Positions 7,316 through 12,980 of a stretch of 14,389 nucleotides of DNA are shown here, one piece after another (position 1 is the first letter of the stretch; each line of letters opens with the position of its first letter). Origin of the DNA: an uncultured Oscillospiraceae bacterium (GTDB lineage: Bacteria > Bacillota > Clostridia > Oscillospirales > Ruminococcaceae); assembly GCA_910578965.1 (NCBI GenBank), contig CAJTSP010000064.1, positions 1 through 14,389 on the forward strand. The letters run 5' to 3'. The position numbers and the translations under genes were made by a program. Under the pieces are notes generated by a model. That model had not been told where the DNA came from. It saw only the letters and a list, made by a program, of their open reading frames with translations, and made no database searches.

Positions 7316-7372
7316 CTCCGGCTCTTGGCCCGGCGGAAGGATTTTCCGCTGGGCCGGGGCCGGAGAATTTTT
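7316..7372 (+). terminator. rho-independent terminator of the sugar ABC operon
   Basis: A long hairpin: CTCCGG (7316-7321) with CCGGAG (7360-7365), then GU-containing pairs, GGCCC (7327-7331) with GGGCC (7351-7355), and GCGGAA (7333-7338) with TTCCGC (7344-7349) around a 5-base loop. The stem is directly followed by AATTTTT (7366-7372). It lies 114 bases after the second permease and shows where this transcription unit ends. Confidence 0.82.
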
Positions 7373-7413
7373 ATGTCTTGGGGGTATGGCACAGGCGAGG
7401 CGGGGGCTGCTTG

Positions 7414-7426
7414 TGCATTTTATGCA
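7414..7426. repeat. short palindrome TGCAT-TTT-ATGCA
   Basis: A 5-bp perfect inverted repeat with a three-base centre, 91 bases upstream of the amino-acid operon -35 region. The rest of 7373-7490 holds no gene or other motif I can support. Confidence 0.3.
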
Positions 7427-7490
7427 AACAACGCGGCAAAAATCACCAGTTTCGGCAGCCCATGGGCAATGGTTTGATGCAGAATGCTGA

Positions 7491-7508
7491 AATGAATTAA
7501 AATTCATC
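7491..7508 (+). promoter_or_regulatory. ARG box, predicted ArgR/AhrC operator
   Basis: The core TGAAT-TAAA-ATTCA at 7493-7506 matches the published ARG-box consensus (TGAAT, four A/T, ATTCA) at every core position. The wider palindrome ATGAATT-AA-AATTCAT spans 7492-7507. It ends ten bases before the -35 of a consensus promoter. A second, weaker ARG-like palindrome (GTATA-TT-TATAC, 7525-7536) lies inside the promoter spacer, 31 bases centre to centre (about three helical turns). This spacing fits a hexameric arginine repressor bridging two sites. Recognition is from consensus only. Confidence 0.7.
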
Positions 7509-7516
7509 TTATTCGC

Positions 7517-7545
7517 TTGACTGTGTATATTTATACTGGTATACT
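7517..7545 (+). promoter_or_regulatory. sigma-A promoter of the amino-acid ABC operon
   Basis: TTGACT (7517-7522) and TATACT (7540-7545) are separated by exactly 17 bases; each matches consensus at five of six positions. The transcript should start near 7552, giving a leader of about 150 bases. The spacer contains the palindrome GTATA-TT-TATAC. Confidence 0.85.
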
Positions 7546-7578
7546 CTACCCATCCGATCTGGGGCGCCAAGCGGAAGG

Positions 7579-7683
7579 CCGGCACGGGGGAGATAGAGGG
7601 TCTCCTGTGAAAGAGGAAAAGGCATACAGCAGCCTGCGGCCCGCCTCAAAAGCGTCCGGCACGACGGGGATGCCCGCCGTGCC
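7579..7683 (+). promoter_or_regulatory. structured 5' leader with alternative hairpins
   Basis: The leader carries two copies of CCGGCACG followed closely by GGGGA (7579-7591 and 7656-7670). Both can pair with the single CGTGCC at 7678-7683. The nearer pairing forms a hairpin (GGCACG 7658-7663, inner CGGG/CCCG) that ends eight bases before the ribosome site of the binding-protein gene. A small GGAGA/TCTCC hairpin (7589-7605) overlaps the first copy. I do not recognise a known riboswitch or T-box in it. Confidence 0.45.
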
Positions 7684-7703
7684 TACAAATGGAGGAGGCA
7701 ATG

Positions 7704-8591
7704 ATGATGAAGATGAAAAAGGCGGCGGCCCTGGCCCTTTGCCTGGCTTTGTTTACCCTGCTGCTGGCAGGCTGCGGCGGTGCCGCCGGCCAGTCCGGCA
7801 GCCAGACGGGCTCGTCGGGGCAGCCGGCGGAGGATGTGCTCACGGTGGCTACCAGCCCGGACTTTGCGCCCACTGCTTTTGTGGATACCAGCAAGGAGGG
7901 GCAGGAGCAGTATGTAGGCTTTGATATGGCGCTTGCCCGCTACATTGCCGAGCAGATGGGCAAGACCCTGGTGATCCAGCCCATGAGCTTTGACGCTTGC
8001 ACCACCGCCGTGTCGATGGGTACCGTGGATATGGCTATCTCGGGCTTTGCATGGCGGGAGGACCGGGCCGAAAACTTTAACCTGTCCAACGAATATTCCC
8101 CAAGCGACGACCCGAACCTTGACCGCCAGGTCATCATCACCCTCAAGGCCAAGGAGGGGCAGTTTACCGCCGCGGCCGATTTTGCGGGGGTCAAGGTAGG
8201 CGCGCAAACGGCTTCTTTGCAGGAATCCCTTTGCCGCGAGCAGCTTCCAGATTGCGAGCTCACCATCATCGGGGATCTCGGCACTGGGCTGCTCCAGCTC
8301 AAGAACGGCGATTTCGAGTGCATGGCGGTATCCTACCCGCAGGCGGAGGTTTTTATGGCCAATGACCCCGACATTGCGTTGGCCGGCTTTGATTTTGCGG
8401 TGGAGGACAGCGGCACAGTGGTTGTAATGCGTAAGGGTGCGGACGAGCTTACCGCACAGGTCAACGAGATTCTGGCCAAGGCGGCTGACGAGGGCCTGAT
8501 GGGCGGCTGGTACGCCGAAGCCGTGGAGCTTGCCAAGAGCGCCACCGCCAGCGAGGTCGTCTTTGACGAAGAGGGCAACGAGGCAGGCTGA
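7704..8591 (+). CDS. amino-acid ABC transporter substrate-binding lipoprotein
   Basis: Receptor lipoprotein of about 295 residues of the family 3 solute-binding proteins (polar amino acids). The signal peptide ends in lipobox LAGC with C24 as the lipid site, followed by a G/S/Q-rich linker to about 42. The binding domain begins at VLTVATSPDFAPTAF; VGFDMALARYIAEQMG and MAISGFAWREDRAENFNLS are hallmark segments (the latter replaces the usual TxxR with AWRED-R). Several in-frame ATGs follow the GGAGGAGG at 7691-7698. 7704 gives reasonable spacing; 7701 or 7707 are equally possible, while 7689 lies before the site. It heads an operon with permease, ATPase and amidohydrolase. An ARG-box upstream suggests arginine-responsive expression. 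Exact ligand unknown. Confidence 0.92.
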   Translation: MMKMKKAAALALCLALFTLLLAGCGGAAGQSGSQTGSSGQPAEDVLTVATSPDFAPTAFVDTSKEGQEQYVGFDMALARYIAEQMGKTLVIQPMSFDACTTAVSMGTVDMAISGFAWREDRAENFNLSNEYSPSDDPNLDRQVIITLKAKEGQFTAAADFAGVKVGAQTASLQESLCREQLPDCELTIIGDLGTGLLQLKNGDFECMAVSYPQAEVFMANDPDIALAGFDFAVEDSGTVVVMRKGADELTAQVNEILAKAADEGLMGGWYAEAVELAKSATASEVVFDEEGNEAG

Positions 8592-8625
8592 TTTGCCGCG
8601 TGCCGTAAATCATCCTGTGTGAGGC

Positions 8626-8717
8626 GTCCCGCGCTGCCGCGGGCGGGCTTGCCCCGCCTGCGGCAGTACCTATACCCTGCGGCGGCGTGGGCCGGCCGAG
8701 CCTGCGGGACATTTTGA
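8626..8717 (+). repeat. branched hairpin structure between binding-protein and permease genes
   Basis: An outer stem GTCCCGC (8626-8632) with GCGGGAC (8704-8710) encloses a strong 14-bp hairpin: CTGCCGC (8634-8640) with GCGGCAG (8660-8666), and GGCGGG (8642-8647) with CCCGCC (8653-8658). The outer stem is followed by ATTTTG. It may stabilise the upstream binding-protein message or act as a partial terminator. The rest of the 227-base gap (8592-8818) has no gene. Confidence 0.6.
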
Positions 8718-8818
8718 CGGCCGGCGTTTCCCGCGGGGGAACAGGCGCTTGAGCATGGCAAAAAGGCGGGGCCTGGCCCATGTGCGGGCCTCCCTTTTAA
8801 GTGTGGAAGGTGGAACGG

Positions 8819-9508
8819 ATGGATTTTTCGCTGATTGGGGCCAACATCGCAAAGCTTTTGCAGCAATATTGGCAGGTGTTTTTGCTGGAAGGGGTGGTAA
8901 ATACCCTTAAGCTCACCGTTATTGCAGTCTTTTTTGGGGTGGTACTGGGGACCTTTGTGGCTATGTGCAAGATGTGCCGCTTTAAGCTGGCGAGGTTTTT
9001 CATCACCGTTTACATCGAGGCCATCCGCGGCACCCCCATCCTGCTGCAGCTCTATATCTTTTATTTTGTGCTGCCGCAGCTACTGCCGGTCCTGAAGCTG
9101 TCCCCCTTTATGTGGGTGGCGCTGGCGCTCTGTATCAACTCCTCGGCCTATGTGTCCGAGATCATCCGTGCCGGCATCCAGGCGGTGGACATCGGCCAAA
9201 CCGAGGCTGCCCGCAGCCTTGGCATGAGCGGGCGCCAGGCCATGGCCCGCATCGTGCTGCCGCAGGCTGTGCGCAACATCCTGCCGGCGCTGGGCAACGA
9301 GTTCATCATGATGCTCAAGGAGACCTCGCTGGCCTCTACCTTCTTTTTGGGTGATCTGATGACCAGCTACCTGCTGGTGGGAGGCGCTACCTACCTGCGG
9401 TTTGAGGCTCTGATCATCGTGGGTGCGATCTACCTGCTGCTCACCTACCCCTTAAGCCGGGTGGTAAATGCCTTTGAAAGGAAGATGGCAAAAGATGGCG
9501 CAGACTGA
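8819..9508 (+). CDS. amino-acid ABC transporter permease (HisM/GlnP type)
   Basis: Inner-membrane subunit of 229 residues of the polar amino-acid uptake family. The N-terminal [20 protein letters not shown] segment is the family signature of the first helices, and [13 protein letters not shown] (66-78) is characteristic. The EAA loop is at 129-148 ([20 protein letters not shown]), followed by [21 protein letters not shown]. Start is the ATG at 8819 with AAGGTGG (8807-8813) five bases upstream; the in-frame GTG at 8801 has no such site. Only one permease gene is present, so it probably acts as a homodimer. The ATPase start overlaps its 3' end. Confidence 0.93.
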   Translation: MDFSLIGANIAKLLQQYWQVFLLEGVVNTLKLTVIAVFFGVVLGTFVAMCKMCRFKLARFFITVYIEAIRGTPILLQLYIFYFVLPQLLPVLKLSPFMWVALALCINSSAYVSEIIRAGIQAVDIGQTEAARSLGMSGRQAMARIVLPQAVRNILPALGNEFIMMLKETSLASTFFLGDLMTSYLLVGGATYLRFEALIIVGAIYLLLTYPLSRVVNAFERKMAKDGAD

Positions 9509-10232
9509 ACTCATCAAAACGGTAGACCTGTACAAGAGCTTTGGCCGGCTGGGGGTGCTCAAGGGGGTTTCCGAGACGATCCGCACCGGTGAGGTGGTTT
9601 CGGTGATCGGCCCGTCCGGCGGCGGCAAAAGTACCTTTTTGCGATGCCTGAACCTGCTGGAGACCCCCGAAAAGGGCCAGATCTTTTTTGAGGGGGCCGA
9701 GATCACCGGAAAAAAGGTGGACATCGACCGCCACCGCCAAAAGATGGGCATGGTGTTCCAGCATTTCAACGTCTTCCCGCATTTGAGTGTGCGAAAAAAC
9801 ATCACCCTTGCACCTATGCTGGTCAAAGGGGCGAGCGAGGCCGAGGCCAACGCCCGGGCAGACGAGCTGCTGGAACGGGTGGGCCTGGCCGACAAGGCCG
9901 AGGCCATGCCGGGCAAGCTGTCCGGCGGGCAAAAGCAGCGGCTGGCCATCGTGCGGGCGCTGGCCATGGAGCCGGACGTGATGCTATTTGACGAGCCCAC
10001 CAGCGCGCTGGACCCCGAGATGGTGGGGGAGGTGCTGGAGGTCATTAAGGGGCTTGTAAAAAGCGGCATGACCAGCGTCATCGTAACCCATGAAATGGGC
10101 TTTGCGCGTGAGGTGTCGGACCGGGTGCTCTTTATGGCAGACGGTATCATTGCCGAATCCGGCACGCCGGACGAGGTATTCAACCACCCGCAAAACCCCC
10201 GTTTGCAAGACTTTTTGGCCAAGGTGCTCTGA
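9495..10232 (+). CDS. amino-acid ABC transporter ATP-binding protein (GlnQ/HisP type)
   Basis: Cytoplasmic ATPase of 245 residues that powers the adjacent permease. All motifs are intact: Walker A GPSGGGKS at 39-46, Q-loop Q89, signature LSGGQ at 142-146, Walker B with DEPTSALD at 166-173, and switch H199 in [10 protein letters not shown]. The start at 9495 lies inside the permease gene (14-base overlap) behind AAAGGAAG (9477-9484). The in-frame ATG at 9468 would add nine residues not seen in the family and lacks a ribosome site. The overlap implies translational coupling with the permease. Confidence 0.95.
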   Translation: MAQTELIKTVDLYKSFGRLGVLKGVSETIRTGEVVSVIGPSGGGKSTFLRCLNLLETPEKGQIFFEGAEITGKKVDIDRHRQKMGMVFQHFNVFPHLSVRKNITLAPMLVKGASEAEANARADELLERVGLADKAEAMPGKLSGGQKQRLAIVRALAMEPDVMLFDEPTSALDPEMVGEVLEVIKGLVKSGMTSVIVTHEMGFAREVSDRVLFMADGIIAESGTPDEVFNHPQNPRLQDFLAKVL

Positions 10233-10249
10233 GTGGGGCCTCAAAAACC

Positions 10250-10270
10250 GGGCGGGGCTGCAGCCCGCCC
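10250..10270 (+). repeat. hairpin between ATPase and amidohydrolase genes
   Basis: GGGCGGG (10250-10256) pairs with CCCGCCC (10264-10270) around a CTGCAG-containing loop, 18 bases after the ATPase stop. No T tract follows. A second small hairpin, GGCGG-CGG-CCGCC, lies at 10331-10343 and is followed by TTTT (10344-10347). Together they could lower amidohydrolase expression relative to the transporter. The 161-base gap holds no gene; AAAAACCGG occurs twice in it. Confidence 0.45.
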
Positions 10271-10393
10271 GCCAGGGAGGGCACCGCGCCCTAAAAACCG
10301 GATGCGGAGGGTGAAAAGGAGCAAACAGGGGGCGGCGGCCGCCTTTTGCATGGGATCTCCCCCGCCAAAAAAACAAGAGGAGTGTGCTGCATC

Positions 10394-11842
10394 ATGACAA
10401 AGAACGAACTTTACGCGCTGCTGGAGCAAAAACAGCGGCTGTTTTACGATACGGCCGACGCCCTTTGGGCCGACCCGGAGCTCTCCCTCTCGGAGCACAA
10501 GGCCACCGCCCTGTACGAAAAGCTGCTGGCCGAGCTGGGCTTTACCGTACAGCATGGGCTGTGCGGCATTGAAACCGCCTTTAGCGGCAGCTACGGCAGC
10601 GGCAGGCCGGTAATCGGCATCCTGGGCGAATACGATGCCCTGGCCGGCTTGAGCCAGAAGGCCGGTGCGCTGGAACCCTGCCCCGTACAGGATGGCGGCC
10701 ACGGCCATGGCTGCGGCCACCACCTGCTGGGGGCGGGCAGCCTGGCGGCGGCCTGGGCGGTTAAGGAATACCTGGCTGCGCAGGGCCCCGGCAGCGGCAC
10801 GGTCGTCTACTACGGCTGCCCGGGCGAGGAGGGCGGCGCCGGCAAGGCTTTTATGGCGCGCGAGGGGCTTTTTTATAATTTGGACGCCGCCGTCACCTGG
10901 CACCCCGGCACCACCAACGAGGTTACCACCGGCACCAACAATACCTCGATGCAGGTGGAGTACACCTTCCACGGGGTGGCGGCCCACGCGGCCGGCGACC
11001 CCTTCAACGGCCGCAGCGCGCTGGACGCGGTGGAGGTGATGAATTTAGGGGTGCAGTTTTTGCGGGAGCACATCCCCCACACCGACTGCCTGCATTATGC
11101 CATCACCAACACCGGCGGCATCTCGCCCAATGTGGTGCAGCCCAAGGCCACCGTGCTTTACATGGTGCGCTCGGACACGGTGCCCCACAACAAGGCCCTG
11201 CTGGCCCGGGTGGACAAGATTGCCCAGGGCGCGGCCCTCATGACCGAGACCACCTTTACCCGCCGCTTTATCGACGGCACCGCCGACCTTTTGCCCAACG
11301 CCACCCTGGAAAAGGCGCTCTATAAAAACCTCTGCGAGGTTCCCGCGCCGCAGTACACCGAGGAGGAGCAGGCCTTTGCCAAGGCGCTGGACGCCACCTG
11401 CCCCCCCACCGACAAGCTGCCCGGCATGGGTGCCGAGTATGACACGGCCATCAAAAAGCAGGTGGAGGAGCTCTCGGCCGGCGGCACAAAGGCCCTCAAC
11501 GATTTTGTGATGCCCTACTTCCACAGCGACAAGCAGGTGCCCGGCTCCACCGATGTGGGGGATGTAAGCTGGCAGACCCCCACCGCTCAGATCACCACGG
11601 TCACCTGGCCCTCCCACACCCCGGGCCATAGCTGGCAGGCGGTGAGCGGCGGCACCTGTGGCGTGGCCCATAAGGGGCTGCTCTACGCGGCCAAGGTTAT
11701 GGCTGCCACCGTGATCGACCTCTTTACCCAGCCCGAGCTGCTCCAAAAGGCGAAGGAGGAGTTTGCCGAGGCCTCCAAAAAGGGCTACGACTGCCCCATC
11801 GAGCCGGACGCCGTGCCGGTGCCGGTGGAGGAAATGCTGTAA
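10394..11842 (+). CDS. abgB: M20-family amidohydrolase, AbgB-like
   Basis: Cytoplasmic metal-dependent amidohydrolase of 482 residues, almost exactly the size of E. coli AbgB (p-aminobenzoyl-glutamate hydrolase subunit B). It should cleave an amide bond between an acyl or aminobenzoyl group and an amino acid. Visible motifs: GEYDALAGLSQ (78-88), metal-site GHGCGHHLLGAG (103-114, C107 and H109), GCPGEEGGAGK with acidic pair E145-E146, WHPG with H170, and GHSW near the C-terminus. Residues about 190-330 form the lid/dimerisation domain (FHGVAAHAA). Start: ATG at 10394 with AGAGGAG at 10376-10382. E. coli AbgB works with AbgA, absent here, so substrate identity is uncertain. Its position behind an amino-acid importer suggests it processes the imported compound. 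Confidence 0.87.
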   Translation: MTKNELYALLEQKQRLFYDTADALWADPELSLSEHKATALYEKLLAELGFTVQHGLCGIETAFSGSYGSGRPVIGILGEYDALAGLSQKAGALEPCPVQDGGHGHGCGHHLLGAGSLAAAWAVKEYLAAQGPGSGTVVYYGCPGEEGGAGKAFMAREGLFYNLDAAVTWHPGTTNEVTTGTNNTSMQVEYTFHGVAAHAAGDPFNGRSALDAVEVMNLGVQFLREHIPHTDCLHYAITNTGGISPNVVQPKATVLYMVRSDTVPHNKALLARVDKIAQGAALMTETTFTRRFIDGTADLLPNATLEKALYKNLCEVPAPQYTEEEQAFAKALDATCPPTDKLPGMGAEYDTAIKKQVEELSAGGTKALNDFVMPYFHSDKQVPGSTDVGDVSWQTPTAQITTVTWPSHTPGHSWQAVSGGTCGVAHKGLLYAAKVMAATVIDLFTQPELLQKAKEEFAEASKKGYDCPIEPDAVPVPVEEML

Positions 11843-11847
11843 GGCGG

Positions 11848-11879
11848 CCGGGCTGCCCGCCCGGGAGGGCTACCTTTTT
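11848..11879 (+). terminator. terminator of the amino-acid/amidohydrolase operon
   Basis: CCGGGC (11848-11853) pairs with GCCCGG (11859-11864). An overlapping alternative pairs GCCC (11855-11858) with GGGC (11867-11870). A TTTTT tract follows at 11875-11879. It fills most of the 45-base gap between the stop of the amidohydrolase and the converging stop of the minus-strand gene. Confidence 0.55.
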
Positions 11880-11887
11880 GCGGCAGG

Positions 11888-12385
11888 TCACCGCGGCAGA
11901 AAAAACAAGTAGGCTGCCAAAGAGGCAAACAGGGCCAGCAGTACGGCGGCGCAAAGCCTGATGCGCTGCGGCTGTGGGGCTGGGCCGCCGGCGCGCGGGG
12001 CGGCCCGTTTTTTGGAGGGATGGGATCCCTCTGCCGGGCATGCCTGCCGGCGTGCCCCTTGCTGTGCCCGCTCAAGCTGGTATAGGAGGGCGAGCGGGTC
12101 CTCTTTCCGGAGTACCCGTTCGGTAAAGCCGGTTAGCCGCTGCAGGTCGCCGGGCGTGCAGCCGGCAAAGCCGGTTTCGTGTGCAATCTTGTTGCGCACC
12201 CAGCGCAGGTGCTTGAGGGCATGGTAGTCGTCCCGCCAGCCGGGCACCTGCGGCAGCAGAGCGGCCGGAGCCTGCTCCATCCGCTCGAGATACGCGCTTA
12301 CTCCGCGCTTGGCCGAGAGAAGATCCCGGCAAAGGGCGTCCAGCCGTTTGAATTCTTCAAAAAAATCCTGTTCCACCTTTTGCAT
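11888..12385 (-). CDS. unrecognised membrane-anchored protein with HEPN-like RN-x3-H motif
   Basis: A 165-residue protein without a function I can name; similar small proteins occur in clostridial genomes. The N-terminal part (1-110) is helical and charged, with WRDDYHALKHLRWVRNKIAHE at 50-70. R64-N65-x3-H69 fits the R-x4-H motif with a polar second residue that marks HEPN ribonuclease-type domains. A low-complexity P/A/R/K linker follows (about 112-143). A single hydrophobic helix (144-162) ends in FFLPR, as in tail-anchored proteins with the main domain in the cytoplasm. The start at 12385 (ATG, minus strand) is set by the family-like MQKVEQDFFEEFKRLD beginning. AAGGAGG lies at 12404-12410 but 18 bases away, unusually far. 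A weak promoter (see 12464-12490) sits between it and the tRNA gene. Its stop converges on the amidohydrolase. Confidence 0.7.
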   Translation of the reverse strand: MQKVEQDFFEEFKRLDALCRDLLSAKRGVSAYLERMEQAPAALLPQVPGWRDDYHALKHLRWVRNKIAHETGFAGCTPGDLQRLTGFTERVLRKEDPLALLYQLERAQQGARRQACPAEGSHPSKKRAAPRAGGPAPQPQRIRLCAAVLLALFASLAAYLFFLPR

Positions 12386-12463
12386 GATGCTTTTAGATGC
12401 GAGCCTCCTTGCGCGGGGATGCCCCCGGCCGCCAGGCAAAAGGGGCTTTTTCGTGGGGGATGT

Positions 12464-12490
12464 AGTATAAAGCGTGTTATAGGCTGCCAA
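12464..12490 (-). promoter_or_regulatory. candidate promoter of the HEPN-motif gene
   Basis: On the minus strand TTGGCA (12490-12485) precedes TATACT (12469-12464) with a short 15-base spacer. The -10 is good, the spacing poor. It overlaps the tail of the tRNA terminator. The transcript would have a leader of about 70 bases containing a GCCCC/GGGGC hairpin. Confidence 0.35.
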
Positions 12491-12526
12491 AAAACCGCCG
12501 TTTGTAGCGATACAACGGCGGTTTTT
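12489..12526 (-). terminator. terminator of the tRNA-Leu gene
   Basis: AAAAACCGCCGTTGT on the minus strand pairs with its complement across ATCGCT, giving a stem of more than ten pairs followed by TTTTTT. It begins two bases after the encoded CCA of the tRNA. The A/T flanks are symmetrical, so it may work in both directions. Confidence 0.9.
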
Positions 12527-12527
12527 G

Positions 12528-12611
12528 TGGTGCGGGCAGTGGGGGTCGAACCCACACGGATAATCCACAGGATCCTAAATCCTGCGCGTCTGCCAATTCC
12601 GCCATGCCCGC
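12528..12611 (-). tRNA. tRNA-Leu, anticodon UAG
   Basis: Complete class II tRNA on the minus strand. Acceptor arms GCGGGCA (12611-12605) and TGCCCGC (12538-12532) pair perfectly, with discriminator A and an encoded CCA (12530-12528). The anticodon stem CAGGA/TCCTG encloses the loop TTTAGGA, giving anticodon UAG, which reads CUA and other CUN leucine codons. The long variable arm (GGATTATCC) and D-loop (GGCGGAATTGGCAGACGC) are typical of leucine. The T arm is GTGGG-TTCGACC-CCCAC. Confidence 0.97.
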
Positions 12612-12668
12612 CCGAGCCCTGCCGGGTACGCTGCCAAAAGTTTCGGCCGGCGCCCGGAAAGCACCCTT

Positions 12669-12698
12669 AGTGTAGCAGATGGGGCGGTGTTTTGTCAA
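12669..12698 (-). promoter_or_regulatory. sigma-A promoter of tRNA-Leu
   Basis: On the minus strand TTGACA (12698-12693), a perfect -35, precedes TACACT (12674-12669) with an 18-base spacer. The transcript would start near 12662, about 50 bases before the mature tRNA 5' end. Confidence 0.75.
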
Positions 12699-12752
12699 TT
12701 CGCAGCCCACTCGCTTCTATAAAGGCGGCAGTCTGCGCAATCCTCTATCCCA

Positions 12753-12780
12753 GGCTTTTGCAGGGAGGAAAAAGCCCTGC
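12753..12780. repeat. two mutually exclusive small hairpins
   Basis: GCAGGG (12760-12765) can pair with CCCTGC (12775-12780). Overlapping it, GGCTTTT (12753-12759) can pair with AAAAGCC (12770-12776). They lie in the 280-base stretch between the tRNA promoter and spoIVB, where no gene is supported apart from the promoter at 12875-12905. Function unknown, possibly chance. Confidence 0.3.
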
Positions 12781-12874
12781 GGGCCTAAGCGGAGCGCGGC
12801 CGCCGGCCTATATGCCTTGCGGCGGGAGCCGCCCCAAGGCCCCGCCCTGTTTCCCAAATTCTCCCCACGGCCGG

Positions 12875-12905
12875 GCGATAAAATCGCCGTGTCTGGCGCA
12901 TACTA
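12875..12905 (+). promoter_or_regulatory. forespore-type (sigma-F/sigma-G) promoter of spoIVB
   Basis: CATACTA at 12899-12905 is the ideal -10 of forespore sigma factors. GCGATA (12875-12880) lies 18 bases upstream and resembles their -35 (ending in ATA). The transcript would start about 70 bases before the spoIVB start codon. In Bacillus spoIVB is transcribed by sigma-F/sigma-G, so position and gene agree. The -35 overlaps an inverted repeat GGCGAT-AAA-ATCGCC (12874-12888). Confidence 0.7.
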
Positions 12906-12980
12906 ATCTGCAGACGGCTTTTGGGCCGCTGCAAAGGCAGCGCCCGGGTATCCCGGTTTTTGTGGGGGAGGGGTCTTGCT

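Noticed and set aside
7229..7477. 82-codon rightward frame after the sugar operon
   Set aside because: It runs through the operon terminator, has no ribosome site and resembles no family.
7552..7690. T-box, lysine, glycine or SAM riboswitch in the amino-acid operon leader
   Set aside because: I looked for the T-box core (AGGGTGG-type) and the conserved cores of these classes and found none.
11045..11746. 233-codon minus-strand frame
   Set aside because: Opposite the AbgB-like gene; H/G/V-rich, no motif, no ribosome site.
12692..12723. rightward sigma-A promoter TTGTCA ... TATAAA before spoIVB
   Set aside because: The spacer is 20 bases and it overlaps the better, opposite tRNA promoter; the forespore-type element is closer and fits the gene.
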